Shown in pieces: positions 53,255 to 62,457 of a DNA stretch of 64,000 nt; within the stretch, counting starts at the first letter, position 1, and the number at the start of each line of letters is the position of its first letter. The notes beneath the pieces were generated by a model, which was not told the DNA's origin, made no database searches, and was given only the letters and a program-made list of their open reading frames with translations. Position numbers and translations under genes: made by a program. Source of the DNA: Halomonas getboli (GTDB taxonomy: Bacteria > Pseudomonadota > Gammaproteobacteria > Pseudomonadales > Halomonadaceae); NCBI RefSeq assembly GCF_023094245.1, contig NZ_JALMEW010000003.1, positions 186,001-250,000 of the forward strand, read 5' to 3'.

Positions 53255-53994
53255 AGCGGCATCAGATCGGCATGCATTTCCTGCTCGGCCTGTCGCTGGT
53301 CGATATAGAAGGCGCTGCGGCTGCCATGGAAGTCGATCAGTCGGCCGACCGGGGTGAACAGGAAGCCCGACATCGACAGCAGCCGCGGCAGCCGCGGTTC
53401 CATCATGGCGAAGACGTGCCGAAGGCCGTTGAGACCGACCAGAGCATAAGTGGTCAAGAAAAGGCCGATCACGATCAGCGGAAAGGTCTCGCGCTGCCGG
53501 GGCGTGAAGGCCTGATGAGCGTGCAGCAGGCCTTCAATCTCCTCCTGCGTCGAGCGTCGGCGAAACAGCGGCGAGATCGCCAGCCGCGACACCTCGCAAA
53601 CTGCATCGTGAGCGAAGCGCTGCGGATGAATCGTCGGGTGATCCAGGCTGTCGCTGGCGTAGTCCTCGAGCGGAAGGCGTTGAATCCCGCTGCTGTCACT
53701 CTTTTCCGGCAGCACCAGTCGCATGCAGCCCGCCGCGAGACCGGTATCGCGATGCTCGATCAGGCACAGGATGGCGCGCTCGTCGTGGGCATCGAACTCC
53801 AGGTGGTGCAGCGGGTCTGCCGGGTCCTCGAAGCCCAGCTCCTCGCAGTAGACATCGTGACGAAGCCGGAAAATGCGGCGTCGCGTCTCGTCATCGACGG
53901 CTAGTCGGAAGTCGAACGTCTCGCGGAAGCGTTCGAAGAGCTGGGGAGACATCCGAGACCGTCGATGCGTCTCCTTCGCGGTGGTCGAGGACAT
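53176..53994 (-). CDS. PEP-CTERM/exosortase-associated-type acyltransferase
   Basis: A 272-residue GNAT-like N-acyltransferase. The sequence RRRIFRLRHDVYCEELGFEDP followed by CEVSRLAISPLFRR is characteristic of the family related to autoinducer synthases and N-acyl amino acid synthases. The start at 53994 has AGGGA 9 bases upstream; an ATG at 54039 overlaps the preceding GGDEF/EAL stop (ATGA) and is a real alternative. No exosortase gene is in the window. It is the last gene of the signalling operon and overlaps DUF3541 by 79 bp at its 3' end. Confidence 0.78.
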   Translation of the reverse strand: MSSTTAKETHRRSRMSPQLFERFRETFDFRLAVDDETRRRIFRLRHDVYCEELGFEDPADPLHHLEFDAHDERAILCLIEHRDTGLAAGCMRLVLPEKSDSSGIQRLPLEDYASDSLDHPTIHPQRFAHDAVCEVSRLAISPLFRRRSTQEEIEGLLHAHQAFTPRQRETFPLIVIGLFLTTYALVGLNGLRHVFAMMEPRLPRLLSMSGFLFTPVGRLIDFHGSRSAFYIDQRQAEQEMHADLMPLYLDIKRTLAAQMSGSTSRQATDSLS

Positions 53995-54035
53995 GGCTGA
54001 GAATCCCTGTGTCGTGGTGCACGGCTTGCCCCGGA

Positions 54036-56861
54036 TCATGTCCCGGGTGTGAAGAGAACGTCCAGTGGCTGTGGCCGACCGAGATGATAGCCCTGTCCAT
54101 AGGCGATGCCATATTCGCAAAGCAGGGGAATCAGGGCTTCCTGGTCGACGAACTCTGCAATGGCCTGCTTGCCGAAGCCGGCGGCCAGGTCGGCGATGGC
54201 TCGGACGATGACGCGGCTGTCGGGGTTGTCGGTCAGATGGCGGATGAAGGAGCCGTCGATCTTGATGTAGTCCACCGGCAGCTGCCCGAGATAGTGGAAG
54301 CTGCTGAAGCCGACGCCGAAGTCGTCCAGCGCGGTGCGACAGCCCAGGTCCCGCATCGACTGTAGCACGCCGCGGGCCGTGGAAAAGTCGGTGACCGCCG
54401 CGGTCTCGGTGACCTCGAGAATCAGATGATGCGGATCGGCGCCGCTGCTGGCCAGCTCCTCGGCGAGAAACTGCTCGAGCCCCTTGTCGTGCAGCGACTG
54501 GCCGGAGAGGTTGACGGCCAGGCTGATGCCGCGCTCCTGGAGGCGCTTAAGGGTCTTCAGGCTGTGGCGCAGCACCCAGCGATCCAGCTGGGCGATCATG
54601 CCGCTGCGCTCGGCGACCGGGATGAAGTGGGCGGGCGAGACCAGGCTGCCGTCCTCCTCGCGCATGCGGATCAGCACCTCGTAGTGTTTCACGTCGCGAT
54701 CGGCGAGGCGCATGATGGGCTGCGCCATCAGCACGAAGTCGTCCTCCGCCAGGGCCTTGCGCAGGCGTTCGACCCAGTAGACCCGCTCCTTCAGCTCGCT
54801 CTTGGCGCTCTCCAGGCTGGAGAGCAGATGCCAGCGCTGATGGCCGTGTTCCTTGGCCTTGTACATGGCCACATCGGCGCTCGCGAGCAGGTCGGCGGGG
54901 GTGTCGCCGTGGGTGGGATACTGGACGATGCCGATGCTGGCGATGGCGCGGTGGCGTCGGCCGCCGGCCCGGAAATGCATGCCCTCGAGCAGCTGGTTGC
55001 ACTGCTGCGCCACGCCGATGGCCTGGTCGGCATCGGCGCCCTCCAGCAGCAGCGCGAACTCGTCGCCCCCCAGCCGCGCAATGCCGGCGCGATGGCCGAG
55101 ATGGAACTGCAGCACGTCGGCGACCTCGCGCAGCAGCTTGTCGCCGGCGTGATGGCCGCTCAGCTCGTTGACCTCCTTGAACTGATCCAGATCGAGCAGC
55201 AGCAGCGCCCCCCGCTCGCCGCGCTTCAGGGCGGCCTTCACGCTCTCCTGGAAATGGCGGCGGTTGTAGAGCTCGGTCAGCGGGTCGCGTTCGGCCAGCC
55301 AGGTCAGGCGACCCTCCGCGGCCTTGCGCTCGGTGATGTCGATGCCCACCGAGAGGCGCTCCGGCCCGCTTTGGGCGCTGCCGCCCAAGGGCGCGTGATA
55401 CCAGACGATGGTATGCACCTGGCCGTCGACGGTGATCAGGGTGCGCTCCTCTTCCTCGGCGCGGCTGGACTCGGCGATCGGTGAGTGCCCGCGTCGGGAA
55501 AAGATGTCGTCGAAGCGGCGGCCGATCAGCGCCGCCTCGTCGACCTGGAGGAGTGCCAGGGCGTGGGCATTGACCAGACTGATACGTTCCGCGGCGTCCT
55601 GGGCGATGATGAACACCCGGGCGGTGTCGAGCAGGCCGCTGACGAAGTCTCGCTCCCTGGCCAGCTCGTCGACCCGCTCGGCGAGCTGTTCGCCGCGGGC
55701 CTGGACCTCGCTCTCGAGCCGCTCCAGCTGGCGGGAAAGATCGACGGTGGTGCCCTCCAGCACATCGATTTCGTCGGGCCAGCGCCTCGGCGTGGTGGGG
55801 ATGATGCGTCGGACCTCGGCGAAGCCGCCGCGGGCCAGGGTCGGCAGCACGCCGGCCACGCGGCGCAGCCGCGCCATGGGGCCGAGCAGGATGATCAGCA
55901 GCAGGAATTCGGCGGCGAGCCAGCCGGCGACGCCGGCGCCGAGCAGTGTGCGGGTATCATGGCTGATGGCCTGCACCTGGGCGGTGATGTCAGAGATCAG
56001 CAGGAAGTAGCCGGCACTATCGCTCCCGCGGCCGCTCTCGACCGGAACCGCCGTCAGCTCCTCCAGGCGGTCCCCGTGCGGCAGCTGCAGGGGGCCACTG
56101 GCCAGCGAGTCCAGCGAGACGCGCGCAGAGGCCTGGCGGAGCAGAGAAAGGCCGGGCTCCTGCTGGGTCAGGGCCAGCAGGTTGCCGTCCCAGGCGGGCA
56201 GGCGACGTTCCGGCGCGGCGGGCTCGTTTGCCGATGACGCGGTCACCAGCAGCGCTACCTCGCTCTCCGCGACCGACTTGATCTGGAGAATCACGTCGGC
56301 CAGCGAGCGTGACAGGATGACCAGGCCGACGCTCTCGCCTTCGATCAGGACCGGCACGGTGGCGTACTGACGGCAGCTCGTCGTGCAACGCAGGGTCGTC
56401 AGCGGCATCTCGGTGGTCAGCACCCGAGTGACCCATTGCCGGATCGGCCAGGGGCGCGTCTGGCCGCCTCCCCAGGTCGCCATCGTCTCGCCTTGCGCAT
56501 CGAAGATCTGCACCGCGTCGACGCCCGCATCCAGCTGCAGGGTCGGCCACTGGGAGGCGAGCGAGGCGTGGACGCTCTCGCGATCGCCCGTCTCCAGCGC
56601 CGCGCCGAGCCCCGGCGAGGCCGCGGCCAGGCCGGCGAGCTGGCGCAGGCCCTCGGCGGAGCGCTGCAGGGCCAGGCGCACCTCGCGCTTCTGCAGGGCA
56701 TGTTGCTGAAGGCGGCCTTCCTGAAACTGGCGGCTCAGGGTGGTATGACCCAGCCAGGTGAACAGCGAGACCAGCACCAGCAGCAGCAGGCTGCTGAGCG
56801 TGATGACGCGCCAGGTCAGGCTCAGCGATCGGCGTTGGCGAAACAGCGGGGGCAGGGGCAT
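54036..56861 (-). CDS. Membrane sensor with PAS, GGDEF and EAL domains
   Basis: A 941-residue bifunctional c-di-GMP protein. A first membrane segment (about 18-40) is followed by a roughly 260-residue periplasmic Cache-like sensor, a second membrane segment (about 305-330), a HAMP-like region and coiled coil (about 360-405), a PAS domain (about 400-520), GGDEF (RLGGDEF near residue 600) and EAL (about 710-930). The diguanylate cyclase site is intact. The EAL motif reads EVL, with the other catalytic residues present: NLSGQSL, LEVTET, DDFGVGFSS, IKIDGSF, QGYHLG. It lies 18 bp after the porin gene and is likely co-transcribed. Confidence 0.93.
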   Translation of the reverse strand: MPLPPLFRQRRSLSLTWRVITLSSLLLLVLVSLFTWLGHTTLSRQFQEGRLQQHALQKREVRLALQRSAEGLRQLAGLAAASPGLGAALETGDRESVHASLASQWPTLQLDAGVDAVQIFDAQGETMATWGGGQTRPWPIRQWVTRVLTTEMPLTTLRCTTSCRQYATVPVLIEGESVGLVILSRSLADVILQIKSVAESEVALLVTASSANEPAAPERRLPAWDGNLLALTQQEPGLSLLRQASARVSLDSLASGPLQLPHGDRLEELTAVPVESGRGSDSAGYFLLISDITAQVQAISHDTRTLLGAGVAGWLAAEFLLLIILLGPMARLRRVAGVLPTLARGGFAEVRRIIPTTPRRWPDEIDVLEGTTVDLSRQLERLESEVQARGEQLAERVDELARERDFVSGLLDTARVFIIAQDAAERISLVNAHALALLQVDEAALIGRRFDDIFSRRGHSPIAESSRAEEEERTLITVDGQVHTIVWYHAPLGGSAQSGPERLSVGIDITERKAAEGRLTWLAERDPLTELYNRRHFQESVKAALKRGERGALLLLDLDQFKEVNELSGHHAGDKLLREVADVLQFHLGHRAGIARLGGDEFALLLEGADADQAIGVAQQCNQLLEGMHFRAGGRRHRAIASIGIVQYPTHGDTPADLLASADVAMYKAKEHGHQRWHLLSSLESAKSELKERVYWVERLRKALAEDDFVLMAQPIMRLADRDVKHYEVLIRMREEDGSLVSPAHFIPVAERSGMIAQLDRWVLRHSLKTLKRLQERGISLAVNLSGQSLHDKGLEQFLAEELASSGADPHHLILEVTETAAVTDFSTARGVLQSMRDLGCRTALDDFGVGFSSFHYLGQLPVDYIKIDGSFIRHLTDNPDSRVIVRAIADLAAGFGKQAIAEFVDQEALIPLLCEYGIAYGQGYHLGRPQPLDVLFTPGT

Positions 56862-56879
56862 CGGGAACTCGGCGCGGGC

Positions 56880-58100
56880 CTAGAAACGGAACGCTACCTG
56901 GAACAGCAGCATGTTCCAGTAACGATCGGTCTCCGACGGATCGGGGTTGTCCTGAACCGGCAGCCAGCCGGTGCCGTCGATATAGTGGTACTCGCCGGCA
57001 AGCATCACTCGCGGCGTCGGTGTCCATTGCAGGCCGAAGGTCCAGTCGCGAGCGAACTGAGAATGGTCGGGGCCTGCACCGCTGGCAGCATAGTCGTCGC
57101 CCGTGGGGTCGTCGCGATTGGCGGTCAGGCTGTCGTAGCGCACCAGCCACTGCCAGTCGTCGAGGAAGCGACGCTGGTACTGCAGATACCAGCTCTCGCC
57201 GGTGACGTCGAAGTTGAAGCGAGGATCGTTGAAGCCTTTCAGTCCGGATCGCCGCAGCGCGTACTCGGCGGTCAGGCTCCACAGCTCGGCGTTGTACTGC
57301 ATTGACAGTACCCAGGGGCGGAAGAAGAAGTCGCCGTCGCTGAGGCCGTCCTGCTGGGAGTCGAAGTGTGCCTTGGCATAGGCATGGCTTAGGGCTGTGA
57401 CGATGCGGCCGCCATCATATTCGTAGCGCAGCTGGGCAATCGCGGAGTTGTCTGGATCGAGATCGCCGTCGACGCGATCCAGACGCAGGGTCTCGCGCAG
57501 ATCGTCGCCGGCCTGAACGCGTCCGACCCCGACCTGGGCGCGCAGCGTTCCCTGTGGGAGACGTTCTTCGAGATAGGTCGATACCCCGTCCCCCGACAGC
57601 GCCAGCGATCGCGTGCGATCGAAGTAGATCGACTGTGGCAGCAGGATGCCGGGGCGGGTGAAGGCCACGTCCCGGGTCTGGTTGTAGAAGCCGAAGGGAT
57701 TCTTGAAGCGCCCCAGCTGCACGCCGATGGTGCGCTGCTGGTTGGACTGCAGCTGATAGTCGATCAGGCCGTAGTCCAGCTTCGGCCTGGCGTCGCTGCT
57801 GTCGCCGCCGGCGCGCCGGCTGAGCACCTGGGCCGCGATCAGCACGTCCTCGTGGGGGCGCAGCGAGACGTTGGCCCCGAGCTCGGTGAACTTCAGGCTG
57901 CCGCCGCCATCGCTGCTGGGGCCGAAGAAGTCGTTGTCGTCGGTGATCACCAGGGCCTGGCTGAGGAAGCCATGCAGCTGCAGGGTGTCCAGCACCTCGT
58001 CCTCCTCGGCCTGGGCCGGGGCGACGCTGACCATCAGCGCCGCCCCTAGGCCCAGGGCGAGGCGTGGCTTATTCGATGCTGATGACTTGGACGCGGTCAT
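56880..58100 (-). CDS. Outer-membrane porin-like beta-barrel protein
   Basis: A 406-residue protein with a signal peptide (about 31 residues, ending VAPAQA) and many amphipathic beta strands ending in a C-terminal Phe (LLFQVAFRF), the usual signal for BAM insertion. The sequence is rich in aromatic girdle residues and acidic loops. I do not recognise a substrate. The ATG at 58100 lies inside the preceding gene (32-bp overlap in another frame) and has GGGAG 7 bases upstream. Confidence 0.8.
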   Translation of the reverse strand: MTASKSSASNKPRLALGLGAALMVSVAPAQAEEDEVLDTLQLHGFLSQALVITDDNDFFGPSSDGGGSLKFTELGANVSLRPHEDVLIAAQVLSRRAGGDSSDARPKLDYGLIDYQLQSNQQRTIGVQLGRFKNPFGFYNQTRDVAFTRPGILLPQSIYFDRTRSLALSGDGVSTYLEERLPQGTLRAQVGVGRVQAGDDLRETLRLDRVDGDLDPDNSAIAQLRYEYDGGRIVTALSHAYAKAHFDSQQDGLSDGDFFFRPWVLSMQYNAELWSLTAEYALRRSGLKGFNDPRFNFDVTGESWYLQYQRRFLDDWQWLVRYDSLTANRDDPTGDDYAASGAGPDHSQFARDWTFGLQWTPTPRVMLAGEYHYIDGTGWLPVQDNPDPSETDRYWNMLLFQVAFRF

Positions 58101-58581
58101 CCAGGTACTCCCTTTCCAGATAGCCCAGTGCGCCTGGGGTGTCGGCGATGCGTTCGAGCATTTCGTCCTGGCTGTCGACCCGTTCCGGCGCCTGCCCGGT
58201 GCCCGAGAAGACGGCACGGTCCCAGGCCAGCTGCAGCTGATGGGGGTAGACCGACAGCCGCTGCTTGACGAAGCGAGCATGCACGGGGTGTCGATTGGGC
58301 AACACGAAGATGCGGGCGGCCTGGCCATCCGGCCAGGTGCGCTGGCGCATGGCGAACAGTGCCCGGGTGGTGTCGCGGGTCAGGCGATGGATCGTGACGC
58401 TGGGATTGGCGACCAGCAGTACCGAGGCGTCGTCCTCGTCCTGTTGCGCCGCCCCCCAGGAGGGAAAGCCGATCAGCAGTGCGAGGCCGAGGGCCTGCAG
58501 CAGCCGCCGATGCCTGCGCGGCTTTTCCCGCGCGATGCCGGGCTCGGGGGAGCGCCCCGCGGGCGCGCCGAGGCCCGGCAT
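58069..58581 (-). CDS. Small periplasmic substrate-binding protein, PstS-like
   Basis: A 170-residue secreted protein. After a basic N-terminus and hydrophobic core (LLQALGLALLIGFPSWGAAQ) it has SVLLVANPSVTIHRLTRDTTRALF and IADTPGALGYLEREYL, as in short phosphate-ABC-type solute-binding proteins (the G-A-L-G-Y motif). No ABC transporter genes adjoin it, so a sensory role with the downstream GGDEF/EAL sensor is more likely than transport. It is the first gene of the apparent operon. Confidence 0.78.
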   Translation of the reverse strand: MPGLGAPAGRSPEPGIAREKPRRHRRLLQALGLALLIGFPSWGAAQQDEDDASVLLVANPSVTIHRLTRDTTRALFAMRQRTWPDGQAARIFVLPNRHPVHARFVKQRLSVYPHQLQLAWDRAVFSGTGQAPERVDSQDEMLERIADTPGALGYLEREYLDDRVQVISIE

Positions 58582-58848
58582 GCTCCCCCGGCCCTCCGGC
58601 AGTGCCGGGAGCGGCCGCAGGGTAAACCTGGCGCCGAGGGCATGAAGGATCGGGGCGATGGTGCTATCTCCCTGTCGACTCGTCGGATCTTGTCGTTATC
58701 GTGTTCTCGAAGCGCCCCGGTCTGGGCGTGTTGCCGCTGAACGTTTGGGCACAGCTTACCTTTATTCAGTGCATGACGAAAAGATAATGCACTTCAGTGG
58801 CAAGCACCTCCTGAATAGCGCCCGGCGGCATGCGGCCGGGCCTGGCGG

Positions 58849-60330
58849 TCAGTTGTAGAGAGCGAAGCTGCCGGCGTTGAGCCACAGGTGCGTGGCTACG
58901 CTGGCGGCATAGCCCAGGGCGATCACCGGCGACCAGCGCAGATGCCCGAGGAAGGTGTAGCTGCCGCGGGCCTGGCCCATCAGTGCGACGCCGGCCGCCG
59001 AGCCTACCGACAGCAGGCTGCCGCCGACGCCGGCGGTCAACGTGATCAGAAGCCAGTGGCCGTGGGACATGTCCGGTTCCATGGTCAGCACCGCGAACAT
59101 CACCGGGATGTTGTCGATCACCGCCGAGATGACCCCCAGGGCGATATTGGCGCCCGTGGCGTGCCACTCGGTATAGAGGGCATCGGAGAGCAGCGAGAGA
59201 TAGCCCATGAAGCCCAGCCCGCCCACGCACATCACCACGCCATAGAAGAACAGCAGGGTATCCCACTCGGCCCGGGCCACCCGGCTGAAGACGTCGAAGG
59301 GCACCACGCTGCCCAGCTGCTCGAGCATCTTCCAGTCGCCGCGCTGGGTATAGAGGGTGCGCTTGCGCTCCAGCGAACGCGGCAGCGTCTGGCGCAGGTA
59401 GTAGCCGAAGAACTGCAGATAGCCGAGCCCGGTCATCATGCCCAGCACCGGCGGCAGGTGCAGCACGGTGTGACAGGCCACCGCGGTGGCCACGGTCAGC
59501 AGGAACAGCACGATGATGCGGCGGGCACCGCGCTTGAGTTCGAAGTCCTCCTCCAGGGCCGCCGGCTTGCGGTTCTTGATGAAGGCGTTCATCACCACGG
59601 CGGGAATCAGGAAGTTCACCAGCGAGGGCACCAGCAGTTCGAAGAACTCGTGGAACTTGACGATGCCGGCCTGCCACACCAGCAGGGTGGTGATGTCGCC
59701 GAAGGGGCTGAAGGCGCCGCCGGCATTGGCGGCCACCACGATATTGATGCAGGCCAGGTTGATGAAGCGCTTGTCGCCCTCGGCCACCTTGGTCACCACC
59801 GCGCACATCAGCAGCGCCGTGGTCATGTTGTCGGCCACCGGCGAGATCACGAAGGCCAGCAGGCCGGTGATCCAGAACAGCGAGCGGAAGCTGAAGCCCT
59901 TGTGCACCATCCAGCCGCGCAGGGCGTCGAAGACCTTTCGCTCGTCCATGGCGTTGATGTAGGTCATCGCCACCAGCAGGAACAGCATCAGCTCGGTGAA
60001 CTCCAGCAGGGTGCTGCGGAAGGCATGCTCCGAGGCATCCGACATGCCCGACTGCACGTAGACCCAGCCGATCAGGCCCCAGATGATGCCGGCCGCCACC
60101 AGCACCGGCTTTGACTTGCGCATGTGGATCTTTTCCTCGGCCATGACCAGCGAATAGGCCAGGGCGAAGATCAGCACCGCGAAGCCGCCGACGAAGGAGT
60201 GCGTGAGGTCGAGCTCGCCGGTGGCGGCAGCGGCGGGCGTGGCGCTGAGGGCCAGCGGGGCGAGGGGCAGCCAGCGGGCGGCCGGGGAGCGAGCTGCGGT
60301 GCGGCGGAGTATCTGCATGGCGACGATCAT
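58849..60330 (-). CDS. nhaD: Na+/H+ antiporter NhaD
   Basis: A 493-residue membrane protein with about 12 membrane segments, starting with a possible cleavable signal (ALSATPAAA). Blocks such as ISPVADNMTTALLMCAVV and NAGGAFSPFGDITTLLVW, and the C-terminal DNIPVMFAVLTMEPDMS, are typical of NhaD of marine and halophilic bacteria. It extrudes sodium in exchange for protons. The ATG at 60330 or, 12 bases later, at 60318 may be the start. Confidence 0.93.
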   Translation of the reverse strand: MIVAMQILRRTAARSPAARWLPLAPLALSATPAAAATGELDLTHSFVGGFAVLIFALAYSLVMAEEKIHMRKSKPVLVAAGIIWGLIGWVYVQSGMSDASEHAFRSTLLEFTELMLFLLVAMTYINAMDERKVFDALRGWMVHKGFSFRSLFWITGLLAFVISPVADNMTTALLMCAVVTKVAEGDKRFINLACINIVVAANAGGAFSPFGDITTLLVWQAGIVKFHEFFELLVPSLVNFLIPAVVMNAFIKNRKPAALEEDFELKRGARRIIVLFLLTVATAVACHTVLHLPPVLGMMTGLGYLQFFGYYLRQTLPRSLERKRTLYTQRGDWKMLEQLGSVVPFDVFSRVARAEWDTLLFFYGVVMCVGGLGFMGYLSLLSDALYTEWHATGANIALGVISAVIDNIPVMFAVLTMEPDMSHGHWLLITLTAGVGGSLLSVGSAAGVALMGQARGSYTFLGHLRWSPVIALGYAASVATHLWLNAGSFALYN

Positions 60331-60568
60331 CCTGTGGCTGGGCGTGGGAGGCGCGTTTGGATAAGCGATGCGTCAACTACCAGCGTACTGAGATGGCGCG
60401 TCGTCGGGTCTGCCCCTTTGGTAGGGGATAGCGGTGAAAATCAACGCTCCGGCCAACAACCAGGTCGGGATGGGCGCCCGAAGAGGGAAATTTTGTGGCA
60501 TTATCTGGCCCTCTCCGGGCATGGCCCGGAATCGCATCGCCAACGACTTCAGGGCAGGCTCTCGACGC

Positions 60569-61282
60569 ATGTTTCTCGATGATTACCATTCGCGCACGGA
60601 CTCGCGGTTCTGCATCACGGCAGAGCAGGCGAGCCGTTTCGCCAAGCGCGTCGCCGGTGACTTCAACCCGATTCACAACCCGGACGCGCGGCGCTTCTGC
60701 GTGCCCGGCGACCTGCTCTTCGCCCTGGTGCTGGCGCGGTTCGGCCTGTCTCAGCGCATGACCTTCCGCTTCCTGAGCATGGTCGGCGCCGAGGTGCCGC
60801 TGACCTTCGACGAGGACGACGACGGCCGGATCCGGGTGCGCGACGACAGCGGCAAGTGCTACCTCGAGGTGGAGCGCAGCGGCGACATCACCCGCGACGA
60901 GGCCGTGGTCGAGGCCTTCACGCGCTGCTACGTGGCCTTCTCCGGCAAGAACTTCCCGCACTACCTCAAGCCGCTGATGGAAGACCGCGGCGTGATGTTC
61001 AATCCCAAGCGCCCGCTGGTGATCTACGACAGCATGGGCTTCTCGCTGGAGCGCCTGAACGGCATCGATCCCGGCCTGGAGCTGGTCGACGCCTCGCTGG
61101 AGGTGGTCGGCAAGCGCGGTGACGCGCTGCTCGAATTCCGCATTCTGGCCGGCGGCGAGGAGGTCGGCACCGGCTCCAAGAAGCTGGTGGTCAGCGGCCT
61201 GTGCGACTATGACGCCGGCACCATGGATGCCATCGTCGAGGAGTTCTATCGCCTCAAGGCGGCGCACGACGCCGAGGCCTGA
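60569..61282 (+). CDS. DUF3581 family protein (MaoC-like fold)
   Basis: A 237-residue protein with SRFAKRVAGDFNPIHNPDARRF and CVPGDLLFALVLAR, the pattern of a hot-dog/MaoC-type hydratase related family that I remember as DUF3581. The active-site-like Asp and His (GDFNPIH) are present. The ATG at 60569 (MFLDDYHS) matches the family start. Function unproven. Confidence 0.82.
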   Translation: MFLDDYHSRTDSRFCITAEQASRFAKRVAGDFNPIHNPDARRFCVPGDLLFALVLARFGLSQRMTFRFLSMVGAEVPLTFDEDDDGRIRVRDDSGKCYLEVERSGDITRDEAVVEAFTRCYVAFSGKNFPHYLKPLMEDRGVMFNPKRPLVIYDSMGFSLERLNGIDPGLELVDASLEVVGKRGDALLEFRILAGGEEVGTGSKKLVVSGLCDYDAGTMDAIVEEFYRLKAAHDAEA

Positions 61283-61389
61283 TGCCACCGGCGTGCCCGG
61301 CGCTTGCTTCCGCCGGGCCTGTCGCGGACTAGGCAAGCCGGGCGGCGATGGCGCAAGATGCCGGCAGTATCCCGTCAAAGGATGACTCG

Positions 61390-62358
61390 ATGATACGCAC
61401 ACTGCTGGTGGAACCGGGCGCGGGCGAGATCCGCGGCGGCGAGGAGCTGATCGCGCGCTGGCGCGAACGCGACGACAGCCATCTGTGGATCGACCTGCAG
61501 GGCGAGCCCATGGCGGACGAGCGGGTCATGCTGGAAGGCTTCGGCTTTCACCCGCTGGCCATCGACGACGTCCATCGCGAGCGCCATCCGCCCAAGATCG
61601 AGGAGTTCGAGGACCACACCCTGATCCTCTATCGCGGCATCTCCTCCTTCGACGCCGAGCTCAGCTACGAGCCCCAGCGGATCGCCTTTTTGCTCGGCGA
61701 GCGCTTTCTGATCAGCCTGCATCCGGGCCTGGCGATGAGCATCGACCGGCTGATGAGCCAGGACGCCGGTGCCCTGCTGGCGCGCTCCCCCGAGTTCGTG
61801 GCGCTACGCATCATGTACGCCTCCGCCGGCTACTACCTGGACAGCCTGTTGGCCTTCGAGACCGAGCTGAGCGACCTCGAGGACGCCCTGGTCGAGGATG
61901 GCAACGATGCGCTGATGCGCCGCATGATCGGCTATCGCTCGCGGTTGGTGAAGATGCGCCGGGTGTTCAACTACCACCTGGGCATCACCCAGGAGCTGAC
62001 CGCCTACGACTACGCCCATCTGCCGCGCGACGACGAGGAGACCCTGCACGCCATCAACGACGTGCACGAGCGCTTCGAGCGGCTCTACAGCCTGACCCAG
62101 ATGTACTACGACATCTGCGGCGACCTGATCGACGGTCACCTGTCGCTGTCCTCGCACCGGCTCAACGAGACCATGCGCGTGCTGACGGTGATCACCGCGA
62201 TCTTCGTGCCGCTGACTTTCATCGCCGGCATCTACGGCATGAATTTCAGCCATATGCCCGAGCTGACCTACCGCTACGGCTACTTCATCGTCATGGGCGT
62301 GATGCTGGCGATCGGCGCCGGCCTGCTGTGGTGGTTCCGGCGCGTCAAATGGCTATGA
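61390..62358 (+). CDS. CorA-family divalent cation transporter
   Basis: A 322-residue protein with a cytoplasmic funnel domain, a long helix, and two C-terminal membrane segments joined by the signature loop YGMNF (GIYGMNFSHMPE). This is the CorA/ZntB superfamily; magnesium, cobalt or zinc could be the ion. The ATG at 61390 has AAGGA 8 bases upstream. Confidence 0.92.
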   Translation: MIRTLLVEPGAGEIRGGEELIARWRERDDSHLWIDLQGEPMADERVMLEGFGFHPLAIDDVHRERHPPKIEEFEDHTLILYRGISSFDAELSYEPQRIAFLLGERFLISLHPGLAMSIDRLMSQDAGALLARSPEFVALRIMYASAGYYLDSLLAFETELSDLEDALVEDGNDALMRRMIGYRSRLVKMRRVFNYHLGITQELTAYDYAHLPRDDEETLHAINDVHERFERLYSLTQMYYDICGDLIDGHLSLSSHRLNETMRVLTVITAIFVPLTFIAGIYGMNFSHMPELTYRYGYFIVMGVMLAIGAGLLWWFRRVKWL

Positions 62359-62457
62359 GCGAGGCCGGTGGGGCATAGTGCCGCAGCGTGAGCGGCTTCC
62401 CCGCGGCCGCCGCGGCCCGTAGTCTCGAGGGTTCCCTCTTCTGACGCGGTCTCGACC

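Noticed and set aside
58765..58795. Inverted repeat AGTGCAT/ATGCACT between nhaD and the binding-protein gene as an operator
   Set aside because: The arms are only 7 bp with a 12-nt AT-rich spacer, no second copy was found in the window, and no promoter could be placed with confidence around it.
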